Shown piece after piece: positions 44,534-56,240 of a DNA stretch of 64,000 nt. A program made the translations under genes and the position numbers. Below the pieces are notes generated by a model. That model had not been told where the DNA came from. It did not search any database and saw only the letters and a program-made list of their open reading frames with translations. Within the stretch, counting starts at the first letter, position 1. Each line of letters begins with the position of its first letter. This stretch comes from Klebsormidium nitens (lineage: Eukaryota > Streptophyta > Klebsormidiophyceae > Klebsormidiales > Klebsormidiaceae): the NCBI GenBank assembly GCA_000708835.1, contig DF237047.1, forward strand, positions 8,447 through 72,446, in the 5' to 3' direction.

Positions 44534-47500
44534 TTAAGTCGCCTGCATGAGTTCTTGCTCCAATTGCGCGTCTTGCTCTTCTTCCGTTTTACCTACTTCC
44601 CCCTCCTGCCTCTCATGCACGGTCTCTAACAGAAACTTGATCCTAGCGGAGCTGTTGCCTCGCTTCTCTAGGGGAATAATCCGGCCCCGTTTCGTCTTCT
44701 TCGGCTTGGTGTAAACGCGCACCCACCCACTGTACGGATTCACCACCTGATTGCCCCCGGCCTCCGCCGACTCGCCATTCCCGGAAGGATCCCCCTCTTC
44801 GAGGATCGCGTCCCAAGAGTGTTGATATGCAGCCACCGGGCGCTCCCTCAAGACTTCGAAGTCGTCATCCCCCCACGTATCCTCCTCCCCGTCTTCTTCG
44901 TGGATTCTCAACCCGTTTCTCAGATCTGAGTCGATTGACTTACTCGCTCCAAATGCTTCGCTGTTTGATACGCCTTCCTCCCCCCTCAACAACGCATCCT
45001 CTTCTTCCGATAACCCTTCTTCTCCATCCGCCTCTCTCCCCTCCCCTTCGGACTCCGACCCCCCCTCCCACTGCTCCCATTCTTCTCCCCTCTCCTCCCC
45101 ACAAAACAAATCCTCCGCCTCAGCAACGGTTTCCGGCACAGTGATCCCCTCCAAAACAGCGTGCTCCCTCTCCCGGTTCTCCAAATCTTCCTCAATCTCA
45201 CTTTTCACCCCCCTCGGCACCCTGTCTCTCGCCCCCCCCTTGCTTGCCCCCTCGGTTACACCCCCCCGGAAAATTTCGCGCAGGTCGTCCAGGCTGACCT
45301 GGTCCTCCCGGGGGGCCGGCCGCAGCCCCCAGTCGTTGTCCCCCGGTTTCTCTGGAGTCGCCCGCCGGTCGCGCCCCCGCTCCGCCCCGAGAACTCCCTT
45401 CTCGTCGAAGACGCCCGCCTCGCGGAGCGCCTCGAGATTCACGGGTGTCGCAAATGTCTCTTGGATGTCCTGCACAGAGAGTTCATAGTTCTACATCAGC
45501 GAGATGAAACTTAACAGGCGTTGCAGTTCTCAGAGGCGGCTCGCCTGCCTCCGCAGAGCCTGCAGCTCTCTCATCATTGCAAACGTTTTTCAATGTCCTG
45601 GAGGACGAAGAAACGAACATCGAAAGCGAAAGAATCATCGAGAGCCCTGCGAGTCGTTCTCTAAAGGCCTGCAGCAGGAAAAGAAACGAGTCAGAATCGA
45701 AGGAACGAAAAGATTCGAACTGAGCATCAGGAAGCGCACAAAAAGGTCGTCAGAGATGCTCGTCTGCGCACTGCCTCCTGGTGGACTGGTATTTCAACCC
45801 TCTCAGTGTTCGGCAAGAACAAGAGTTTCAAGGAGAGTCAGACAAACTCTTAGCAGAAAAGTGGGCCAGCCTTCTATATCAGGTGGCAATATGTTGAAAT
45901 CCAACTACGCCTCAAAAAGCCTCAGGTCGGATCCCTTGTGCTTACGAGCGATCCCAAGAAGAGGAAGTTTGCCATACCTTCATGACAATCTTCTCCGGTC
46001 CCTCAGCATTCGGCACCTTCATACCCGCCCCCGACTTACAAACTTTGGCATCGACCCCCCGTCGCTACATTAACATGCCCACAAGCCCAGAAAGAAATCA
46101 AGTCCTGAGGCAAAAATCGCTCCCCTTACCTTCATCGTGATTTTCTCCAGGCCCTCCTGCCACGGCTCCCTGACCGGCTGCCCCGTCCTCAGAGCGCTCA
46201 GCAGGTCCTCTTTCTTTGCCCGCTCGTCCAAGCCCCCCTCCACGATGATCCCCGCGCGCGCCAACTCCGCCAACTTGCGCTCGTGCTCCGCGCGCCGCCG
46301 CTCCTCCATTGCTAGTTGCAACTCCCGCCTGCAAAATTTTGGGTTTGAAGGAGTTAGCAGACATTGGAATGTTAAAATTGGAATCTTAAGATAAGTCCCT
46401 CGCAGGTGTGAGGGACTGAGGCGGTTTAAGGCTTCTCTCTTTCAGGTTCTCAGAGTTGGGTCTGGGAAGAGGTCGTATGCTGATGTGGTTGAAGAGCGAA
46501 TTCGTTCAAAAGGCAACCGGTTGAAAAAAGCAGAACTTCCTTCTGCTCGCCAAAAGATCGGAGATTCGATAAGTAACATGCAGCTTTGCCTTTGAGAGCC
46601 GGTCTGTGACAGAAGCATGGTGCTTGCGGCTTCGCCTGCACCACCGTGCTGAGAAGATCAAAAGGGTCATGTCAAAATTGCAAAAGTGGGCTGGGTTTTT
46701 TCAGCACAGCAATGGAAGGAAGCTAGATGCGACCCCACATGACGAACGGCGAGGAGAAAGGGGCAGAGAATCGCAACCGGGCAGGAGCTCGAGCGGAGCT
46801 TCCCTCACCAGCCGCCTGATTTTGACGCAACCCTTTTTTCTTTCAAAGAGCTCAGCTGAGAGAATGGAAGCAGGATGGGATTTAGGCGAGGCAAGTTGTC
46901 GAACAAACTGTCCTCTTTTGGATAAAGTCAAAGAGCGAGACACAGAAGCCAGGAGCAACTTCTGAGACTTCAATTTGCTGAGGAGCAATGCAATGTGGCG
47001 ATTTCAACCGGATCATCCGATGGCGTGGTCGTACGAGCCAGAAACGTAATTTTAATACCTCAACAGTTGCGTTTCAAATATTGTTCGACCAGCCTGCGGG
47101 AGTCTCAGCATCTAAGTCCCATTGTGAAAAGTCTTGTAGGCCAGACAGTGACACGCAGAACTACTTCGACAAACGCCCGAGGAGCGGCCAGACGCCCTCT
47201 TCGCCCAGAAACTAAACACTTTCTGCAGAGCTTGGTAATGGCCGCTTTCACCATTACAGATCGACCACAAAGCCTTAAAAACCTTGACATCTGTGCCCGA
47301 AGGACAGCAAGCCGCAGATTTATCTCCTAGACAAGCTCTGAGCTTTGGGCCGCCTCCCACCTGATGGCTCGCCGCTCCCTCTCTAGTTTCTGCCGCTCAA
47401 TCGCCACTTTAATCCGCTCCTTCTTGGCATCCTTCCACTTCTCCATTAGCCCTAGCTTCCGCAGGCTCCTCCCCCAGATGGGCCCCTCCTTCTGCTTCGG

Positions 47501-47662
47501 CCCTCCCCCACACACAATCTGCGTTGCGGTGAACCCCCTGCTAGGCACGAGGGCGCGCCCCGGCGCAGAGAACTGTGCGGAGGCTTTCTTCCAGTCCGGT
47601 GCCAGAAGGACGTCTGGCCCACTGACCGGCGACCGGAGCAGCTTGCAAACAGCGCGAGACAT
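44534..47662 (-). CDS. Unrecognised coiled-coil/acidic protein, probably mitochondrial
   Basis: I do not recognise this protein. Three minus-strand exons, 47662-47361, 46328-46130 and 45469-44534, join in phase (2, then 0) for 478 aa. The N-terminus (MSRAVCKLLRSP, later RALVPSRGFTATQ) is rich in R and S with few acids, as in mitochondrial presequences. Residues about 50-165 are strongly charged and helical (GPIWGRSLRKLGLMEKWKDA, ELQLAMEERRRAEHERKLAEL). Residues about 250-400 are very acidic, E- and G-rich. The C-terminus has NPYSGWVRVYTKPKKTKRG and a last helix. The mix of a basic helical part and a basic tail could suit an RNA- or ribosome-associated protein, but that is a guess. Introns carry ghost copies of the exon 2 donor (45978) and exon 3 acceptor (45597). 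It is divergent from the next gene, 1.1 kb away. Confidence 0.75.
45577..45600 (-). repeat. Possible ghost copy of exon 3 acceptor
   Basis: On the minus strand a CAG acceptor followed by GACATTGAAAAACGTTTGC resembles the true exon 3 start at 45469 (GACATCCAAGAGACATTTGC), 128 bp away in the same intron. Identity is modest, so this copy is less secure than the others. Confidence 0.5.
45976..46004 (-). repeat. Ghost copy of exon 2 end plus donor
   Basis: On the minus strand GAGGGACCGGAGAAGAT, then TGTCATGAAG and a GTATGG donor, copy the true exon 2 end (GAGGGCCTGGAGAAAAT, CACGATGAAG, GTAAGG donor after 46130). The copy lies 152 bp downstream in intron 2. Confidence 0.85.
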
Positions 47663-48798
47663 GGTCACGAGCGCCCGTACAGGAGCCCTGCACGACCTTC
47701 TCACCAGTACCTGGCAGTGTTGGCCTTTTGCCCTTCCTCCCCTCTACAAAGTCTCCCAACTCCAAAGAGTGTCCTCACTGCTCAGAGCTAGAGCCTAGAG
47801 CCTGAGGAAATGCTGAAGTCTGAAGCAGTTTCAAAAGGAAGAGTTTGATCAGCCTGCCATTGCTGGCGCCTCTCGAGCATCAAACGGGCGACCTCCGCGC
47901 ATGCCGTCGATCAGCCGCCAAGGACCGGCATTTCGTACAGATCTCCAGCCGTTTAACTGTCCACAGCCGTGACGGGGGAATATCAGCGTCGACGTCAGGA
48001 AGTGCGGCAGATCTGGTCGCCCTCCAAATGACAAAAAGCAACTGATCAGGGCTCGTGTACGGACATTCTTTGAAGTTTGATGCGTTTTCATTCACAACCC
48101 GTCCCTGGTAAATTTGGTAGTGTCGAGACTTTACGGTCGGACCGTCGGATGAGCAATCCGACGGCCGAATATGTGTTTTGATCGGCTGACACTGCACACG
48201 CGAAAACCCTCCAATGTCACGAACCAACTTTTTAAGCTGCCCAATACAGCGCTTTCAAGATAACGGAGGCCGCAAACTCAGAAAGGTCACCATGCCGATT
48301 GCGCAAATGTCCACCAAATGTTGTGCTGATTAGTGCCAACATTAGCACGCATATAGACGATGCTTCATTGCAATTTACAGCTTCTGAAAAGATGAAAAGA
48401 CCTGAAAATAAGAGTAGGCTGCCTACAATGCTTAGCGACCCCTAGCTCTTAGTCGTGAAGATTCAAGACTGCCGTCGGCCGTGCTTCAAAATCCGCAGTA
48501 AGGCGTCGCAAAATCACTCTACAAATTTGACTCCGGCCAAGACTCGACCGGTGACGTCATCAGTTCCGACCGTACGACTCCAATTTTGTACGGCCCGTGG
48601 GCCGGCGACACTGCCTCGACTCGATGAGTACTGATAGGGACCAAATGTTTCGCCGGACGGGACTTGACACAATGCCAAACTGACCGACCAAGTTCGTCCT
48701 AGATGTCTACCCCTCCAGGTGAGGGCGGACTGGTCGTGTTTTGAATTTGACGGCTGGAAGAAAGGACGTTCAAATTCAATGTGAAGAATCCTAGCGTC
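47663..48798. promoter_or_regulatory. Divergent promoter region with a strong hairpin
   Basis: This 1.1 kb lies between divergent start codons. It contains a perfect inverted repeat at 48142-48164 (CCGTCGGAT, loop GAGCA, ATCCGACGG). No TATA element is clear. A TGACGTCA occurs near 48552. Confidence 0.5.
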
Positions 48799-51686
48799 AT
48801 GGAGACCAGGCAGGAGAGGACTCAGCAAAGCGGGGGAACAGGAATTTTCTCGCGGACAACACAAGATTTGAGGGTCCTTCGTGAGCTCTTGGTGCGCGTG
48901 AAAGAGACGCAGTATCGTCCGAACGCAGACGAATTGAATGTGCTTTCCTGGTTGAACCGGCAGATTCTGCTGGGTTATGTTGGCGGGACGTTTCTGTTCA
49001 CTCTCCCAGGCGTGCTTGGTAAGTTTCTCGCGAATGATTGTCAGTTCAGTTTCATGGATCAGCGAGAATGCATCGCACGCTCTGATGCTCCTGCTGGCAC
49101 GAGGATTGAGTTGCATCAGTTGGACTTTACATGACTACAGTGTACTCAAACTGTTCTCATAGCTGCTTTGAAAACCAAAGTAGGATAGGAGCTCAGAGTT
49201 TCAGCAGTTTTTTTGGTTCTGATTGAGCTGGTGGTGCTTTGCACTTTGAAACCTCCAATCTAAAATCTCAAACCCTCACGCATGTGGTTTGCTTGTTCTG
49301 ACACACTGCCTTGATTGTCCAGCTTTCCGTTTCTGGCGTCCACAAACCCTTCTCCGCTTCACCGTTTCCTCTGGAGCAGCATCAGGTGAGGTTCCTCAAG
49401 CCTCCTTTTGTAGAAGTGCTCTGGCGGAGATCTTTGCAGGGCTTTCATTCTACCTCTTCGACCTGCAGGTCTGTGTGTGCTGTGACTGCTGCAGACCTAT
49501 CTGAAGACCTCGGAAAAGATTGCTTTGGGAAGGATGACCTCCTCAGCAGGGAGGGGTAAGTTAATCTGCATATGTACTGTCAGTGGTCCAACTAATGAGG
49601 CCAATTTGTTTGTTATGCAGCTGGCCTGGCCTATGGCGGCTCTCTTGGGTACCCTCTATTTACCAGAGACAAGCCTACAAAAAAACTCTTGGAACTTGAC
49701 GGTTCTCCACTGCAAGGAGAGCTTGTTGCAATGTGAGCAGCCGCGGCCAAGTCGCTCTGGGTGGCTGATTGGCGACTGCCTTCTTCATGCTCTGCCTGCA
49801 AAAGGACACTGATAGTAAGAAGATGTGTCGCTGAACTTGGTGTGGACCTGCCATTTTGTTCTGCCGTCCGGTGTCGCTTGTTTCTTGGCTTGGTTACGGA
49901 GGCCGTTGCAGCTGGTGCGTATCGGTCCAATTCGTGCAATGTGTTGAAAGGAGGAAGCGAGGGATTGCGCGGCTGCTGCCTTTTCTTTTCAAGATGTAGA
50001 AGAGCAGGAAGTTGGAAAAGGACCTGCTGAGGAGATTTGCAGCCTGTTGTTGCATCGTTTTGACTGCGTAGTCCGTTTCAGGTGTGTTCAAGTTTTCTTC
50101 GCATCTGTGCGATCGCGCAGAGAGGAAAAAGAGGAGGGATGGGGGCCCGCCGCTTCTTCCATTTTAAAGGTGCAAAAGAGGGGAAGTGGGTCAAAGATAG
50201 CAAGTCCAATTCATATTGCATGACGAGTGGCATGTCAGACTGGATACTTTCCAAAAGCAAGCTTCTCATTTCTCGATTTTTAGATTATGTGACATCATTC
50301 TCGAACCTTCCTCTTCTGCAGCCTGCGTGAGAAGTACCCCAACCATCCCGCCCTCGCTGCCCTGAACGCGAGACCAAACACGAGCGGAGTCATGTACGAT
50401 GAGAACGGCGAACGAGCGTACCCGCGCCTGCCGCCAGCCCCCGATAACGGGTCCCAACACGAGCCGAACTTCGGACCGTCGGACCGCGCTCGCACGGCCC
50501 AGCGTCCGGAGGGTGAGCCGGCCTCAGGGAGCGGACACAAGGAACGAGAGGAGAGAGGCGGTTTGCGCAAGAGGATCCGTGCAGATTTGGAACGGAGGAG
50601 GCAGCAGGGGGGGATTTCGCCGGAGGGGGCAGGTCCAGTTGTGTTGGAGCGACAAGAGGAGATGTCGGGGACGGGGAGAGGGGAAGGGATGGGGTGGGAG
50701 AGGGAGCACCGCATGGCACGAAGGGAAGATGGTGGGAGTGAGTCGTCTCGGGTGAATGTCCCCGCACAAGGGCGGCCGGAGCTGCGAAGACACACCGAGG
50801 TAGGGCATCTAGTGGACCCCAAACGATGCCCGCTTTGTGTGATTGATCAAAATGAAGCCAGAAAGAGCGAGCCACATCTCAACAACTGAGAACGGATGTC
50901 GACGTACTAGAAAGATCAGACCTCGTTCTGCCTAACGTGATGGACAGAGATTAGGTTATGAATCACGTGCCTATGTGGACGAAAAGGTTGCGAAACTCGC
51001 CTCTGGACCGACAAGGGCTGTAGCTCCATCATCATAGTGCTTCGCTTTCTTCCAACGGCGTTCCAGTATTAGTCATCGTGTTGCGTACCAAAAGGTTCGT
51101 GCAGGGGTCTTGAATGGGCGTAGCAGAGGCTGATTGCAAATCATCGATCTGACGCCTAGACTGATTGTCAAGGGGTTTGCGAGTCTTTTCACCGTTTCAT
51201 CCTTCAGGTTGGGGGTGCTCCGCTTCAATCGTATCTGAGCTTTTCGCGTCGACTTGCTGCCTACTTGCTGTGTCAAGGGAGCTGCAATCTTAATCTGTTG
51301 ATTAAAACCTTGAGAAGAATGCAAGAACGTTAGGAAATGACGTCACACGATCCCCCCTGCAGGTCACGGCCGATACATTCTTTTCTGAACCGCTTGACAT
51401 CGCAATGGGAGGCGATATTGCTCCACTCCAGCCTTCAGTACAACAGAGTGACTCGGAGCACCACAAACGGCTAAGTCAGATGAGTCGACAAGAGAGACGG
51501 GAGTACCTCAGGCACAGAGAGCTAGCGTCAAAAAGCAGAGGTTATTTTGACGACAGGTCGGATGACTCGACGGCGTCTCAAAGCGTTGAGCCGCCACAAA
51601 ACCGACCAGGGAGTCGGATGCACGGGCCGCCGCCGGTGCGCCTAGGGGTGGCAGATGGGTTTGGTGTCTTGGGTTGGAAGTTTTGA
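48799..51686 (+). CDS. Unrecognised plant-type membrane protein
   Basis: I recognise only faint resemblance to uncharacterised plant proteins that share an LDGS-x-LQ-x-EL-x3-KY motif. Proposed exons: 48799-49018, 49323-49385, 49440-49468, 49495-49555, 49621-49732, 50322-50799, 51363-51686, about 428 aa. Residues 55-80 form a hydrophobic helix (ILLGYVGGTFLFTLPGVLAF). The conserved part is LELDGSPLQGELVA then ILREKYPNHPAL. The rest is hydrophilic, charged and low complexity, with RQERREYLRHRE near the end. Two points are unsettled. Between 49386 and 49494 the frame needs either two tiny introns (54 and 26 nt) or one 26-nt removal. The last exon is supported only by matching phase and splice sites; without it the frame ends at 50889 (RCPLCVIDQ tail). 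Function unknown. Confidence 0.55.
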
Positions 51687-52936
51687 ATCTGAGATTGTCA
51701 GCCGGGGGATCGAAATCTATTCTGCAAGAGATGGTCAGCTGCCGGCCGTTTCCTTAAGGGGGCCGGAATCTGAAGACTTTTTTAACAGAGCTATGACCAT
51801 CAATCTTTCTGCACGATTACTCGTAGATAAACGTCAGATGGTACGACCACTGCAAGCTGGTGTCAGTGACAATCCTTGTGCAATTCAGTGCTTGTGCCAA
51901 GCCCAATGTCAAACCTGATGTGAAGCCGAGGATAGGTCTGACGTTCAGTTGATCATTGAGCTCAGTCGATTCATTGGACTTGAGCTCAGAAGCGCATGTG
52001 CTCTTACAGAGTGTGTCGATTGATCGTTATCTGGATGAGAAGTCAATTGCATGCTGGCTGAAAAGTGGCAGGGCTGAAGATTAGACAGATTTTATATTCA
52101 TTCGACATGGAGTGATTGAACTAGACTGCATGACCCTTAACAGATGGCGATATGTACGTACAGAAAGCACTCATGGCAAATGCACAAAGGTATATGTCTC
52201 CAGTCCCTTGGAAGAAAGTCACGGAAACAGATCAAGCTGCAAAGATTTAGATCTCGGGCATGCCCAGAGTTGCTCTGGCAAGCTTCAATCCCAAGAGAAG
52301 CTTGCCAATGCACTGAGCCCGGCGGGAATTCAACCGAATGCTTGATTCTTTGCCGCATGTCTGACTCATATGTCCATGCAAGTTTGTCCATGTACGTCAG
52401 CATGAGTCTACTGGTTAGTCCTAGACATGCTTTTGTGCGCAGACATGAAGTGTTCTGACTTCTTCAACATGCATTTTGCAGAAAGGTGAGGTTTCGAGTC
52501 CCTTCAGGGTTCAACACACTCATAGGGCATGCACACGAAGTTGTGTTTCATCGGGTAAGGATTGACCGTCGATGCGCACGCTTTGATCCGTTTCACCCGT
52601 TGGATAATCGAGACGGGCTGCGTGAAATAGACCCCTAAATCCGAGATCCAGACTCCCTATATCCAGTGCGCTGCAATTTAACTTTATTGGGCTCAAATTG
52701 CCAGCATTTTGGCTGCACTTGCACAGAAACTTGGAAGTGTCCATGCAACATGGGCGGTCCTTTCTACTGCTCCTCCGTCTGTAGCCTTAGGTTTGTTCAG
52801 AGCTGAAGCTGACAGATCTTCCAAAAGCTCGTTCCTCGTCAGAAAGGATGCCAAGTCCACACAGCTGTGCTGCTCCAAAACCTTCTGCCAGCCTGCAGAT
52901 CAGCTGAAAGTCCCACATGATAATGCCAGTGCTGCG
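51687..52936. other. Spacer upstream of the O-fucosyltransferase gene
   Basis: No gene was recognised. From 52709 the frame of the next gene is open upstream of its first ATG, so part of this stretch may be 5' leader or an extra 5' exon. The remainder shows only short frames. Confidence 0.45.
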
Positions 52937-55900
52937 ATGAAGACCCTCGGCTTGAAGAGGAGCCTCTTCAACCAGTGGCGCAATCGCCTGACCTACAGCG
53001 TTGTCGCCACAGGCCTGCTGCTTCTCTTCATAAGCAATGACTGGGTGAATGCTGCCGCCTGGGCTCATGATGCCAAGGGCGCTTTGAAGGAGACAGTGCA
53101 GACTTTCACTAAATCAAGGAGTCTGTTGAGAAATGGGAAGATGCCTTTCCTTGAAGGGAGTAACAACGAAAAGTTTCACTTTGCACCACCATCCAGCCTG
53201 GAAGATTGGGACTGCCCCCCAATCCCTGCATTCTCCCGGCGAGTGGGCCTTAATCCAGGTAAGATTGGATGCAGTTGTTCGCCAGGGCCCAAAATCCCCT
53301 GTTCGCCGTTGTTTCTAACCAAACCCTCGAGCTTCTGAGAAATGTTAACAAGAGGGCCACAAGCAAGTCCGAAACACATCAAGCCGTCAGGCGTCTCAAT
53401 TCAAATGCCACCACTCTTTGACTTTGAATGCTGAGAGGGTCCTTCTGTTTCATCTTTGCTAAGCCACCGAGCAACTGGTCAAGTGCTAGCAAGGCACAGG
53501 GTATCCGAGTAAACGTGTACAACATCAAGACCCAGGGGGCCTACTATATTCCAATTGGGGCGTGCTGTCACAGATAAGGGTAAATCTAGAGAGAGAAGCA
53601 TATTGGAGAATAAGACAATCACACCACCATTTTCTCAACGCTTACAGGGGTAGTCTCAGTTGTACGCAGCTGAGGGCCTGTCTGTAGGGTGACTGTATTA
53701 ATCACCCCCTGATGATGATATATGCAACTCTGCGTTCCCTGGTCACAAAAAGACGTTGATTGGTTGAAGAGAATGTCGCTTCAAGGTTTGTTCAGCAGTT
53801 TCTGGAATCATCTAATCACTTGTGGGCCCCTTCCTTGCCAGGATCAAATGTCGTTTTCAATAGAAAGTAGTTGTCATATCGTCGAAACCCGTGGATTTCG
53901 CACCGAATGCATTTCAGACTAGCGCTGCAGAATCTTGTCCCTGCTGTGGACTGGCCGAGTACGAAGATTCTCGCTTCCTCTTTTGAGAAAACTTTTCTAC
54001 CTGAACCTTGCACAAACCACCTTCGTGCTGATTGAGGTTCTTCCATTGAGAGGAACTTCTATTCTCGTCAGAAAGTTTCTGTCTGTTTGAGAACCTTCGT
54101 GCTCAGCATACTTCCATTTGTTTGCAGAAAAGTACCTGTTGTTGGGCCAGATCAATGAACAGCTGACCAAGTCGACGCGCCACCTCGCGGAGTTTATCGT
54201 GCTCGCGCGCAGCCTGAACCGCACTTTGGTTCTCCCTGAGGTCGGGGAAAGCGAGATCGGGATGCAACGAAGCAAGCCCTTCTGTACATACTTTGACGTG
54301 CACCGCTTGGGACAGTTCGTGGACTGGGTAAGTCCCGAGCAATTCATCTACGACACTCGGAGCAGGCTCAACAGCGGTCTCGACATGAGCACCGTCAGAA
54401 AGTTTTGGGCAGACGCGCGCAGCAAGGCCGTCCGCTTTGCGTTCGATGTCGAATGGCAACGGCCCGAGACACTTCCGTTAGGAGAGTACGACTGGCTAGA
54501 AGACGGCGTTTTAGAATCGGACCAGTTGCTGGGCCAGAACAAGCCCTCGGGGGGCGTACTCGTTCTCAAAGGGCCGGAGGACTTCTGCGGGCTGCGAGTG
54601 AAGCCGTTTCTCTGGTTTCGCATGCAACAGCTGTTAGACTCAGAAACGGTGATCTGTATAAACGAGCCGAAGTTTGGGGCGCCGGGGGCGCTCGACCGGT
54701 CGCTTGAGAGAGTCGTGGAGACTGCGGAAAGGTACCTCGGAGAGCTTGATGTGGTGGTCGGGGTTAAGAACCGGGCGTACAATCTGTTCTTCCCGAAGGA
54801 GGCGGTGAAAGAGGCGCTGCAGTATGTGCGACCGGCGCCCCAGGTGAGGGCCGATTGTATCTCGCTCTAGTTTCTGCTCAAGGACGGCCGACTTCCTGAA
54901 AGCAATCCGAAGCTACTTAGGAGTTAGTCAGAAGATTTCAAGTTAAACGAAGCACGTGGAAATCCACGTCTTGGCCTTCTGCTGGCTGTGTCTCGATCAG
55001 GAGATCAGAGAAGTATCCATCAGGCAAAAGACAGTTTGTTTTTCACCTGCTGTGTTCCAACCGTGGAATCACCGTTCTCAACCTTCTACTCGGATACCCT
55101 TCTTCCTATCCATCTCCCGGCAGAATACCGGATCTGAAGCTTCTCGCTGGCCGCCGAAAGCACGCAGCCAAACTCGTTCCTTCTCACCTTGAACAGATCC
55201 TGAAAAATGCGGGGCGGTTGAAAGAGTGGCTGGGGGAGCGGTATGTGGCGGTACAGTGGCGAATAGAAAAGTGCCTCATGAGGGACGACTGCGACGAGGG
55301 GGTCCTCCGCAAGTGCAGCCAAGGTGAGACCGGATCATCCCCGGCGAAACGCCCGGTGCCTCCTCTTCTTCTGCATCGGCTGGTCGTGCGCTATCGAAAC
55401 TTTGAATGTGACGACGGCCGGAGTAATGGAAGTGCCGAACTCGTGCACTGCCAATGCGCGCAGCCTGAGGTTTTCAAGCGGACAACGGTCGAAAGCCTTG
55501 TCTCGTGAGGAAAAGCTAGCGCTCAGAGCAGAAAGTTTTGAGCAGAGCAGCAACGAAGTGTGATGAGCAGTTGTGGCTTTGAGGTTCTTTCTCGTCGAGC
55601 TCCGCAGCTTCAGCAGTCTTGTGTTCACGGGCGATTGTTATGCCTTCCGCTTGATCTAGCTGTCCCTTTCAGCTCATGGCGCCACCGTGTTCGTCAGACA
55701 GCTTTGCTTTCGCAGAAAAGTTCGCTTCTTGAGACGATCACTGCACACGCGTCTCGGAATCTGTTCTGGTCGCCTTCTCAGAATGAAAGGGGTCGAAAGC
55801 TTCAACCGGTTCTTTACAACTTTTCCTCTGCTTTGCGTCCAGGGCTTTTATCCACAGTGCACAAGCGGCTGGCCGCCCTGGGGGCGACACGTGTCTTCTT

Positions 55901-56240
55901 TGCGTCGGATGCGCCGACGAAGAACGGCACGCTCCGCTCGCACTCGTACATGATGCTGAAAGACCCGGAAAAGAAAATGAGAATGGCTAGCGATGCCGCA
56001 GCTCATGTTCTCTCGGATCTTGAAGCGGCAACTTGGGAGATGTTTGACCAGACTGTTCTGAATATTGATGCTGGTATCCAGGGGATACTAGATAAAAACA
56101 TATGCATGGATGCGGAGGCGTTTATTGTGGCGCCGGATGAGTGCATCAGAGAGTCAAGCGCGTTTGCGACTAGCATCGTCAAAGCTAGGGAAGAAATGGG
56201 AAAGGTACCTGGGATGGAGACGTGGGCCCTTGCACATTAG
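52937..56240 (+). CDS. O-fucosyltransferase-like type II membrane protein
   Basis: Probably a Golgi or ER glycosyltransferase of the GDP-fucose O-fucosyltransferase superfamily, transferring fucose to protein or glycan. Exons 52937-53258, 54128-54843, about 55140-55323 and 55843-56240 give about 539 aa. A short basic N-terminus (MKTLGLKRSLFNQWRNR) precedes one membrane helix (LTYSVVATGLLLLFI), the type II layout. The catalytic part opens with HLAEFIVLARSLNRTLVLPEVG, the superfamily's first nucleotide-binding strand and loop, and CTYFDVHRL. Later come ERYVAVQWRIEK, in the place of the usual HxRxE/D segment, and TRVFFASDAPTKNGTL, the acidic-loop strand. The H of the HxR motif reads Q here, and R is kept. 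The exon 3 start is uncertain: frame and phase favour 55140 but its acceptor (TGAAG) is weak. The exact acceptor substrate cannot be told. Confidence 0.65.

Noticed and set aside
54050-54127. Possible repeated acceptors before O-fucosyltransferase exon 2 (CAGAAAGT-like strings)
   Set aside because: Only a few bases are shared and spacing is irregular; not distinguishable from chance.
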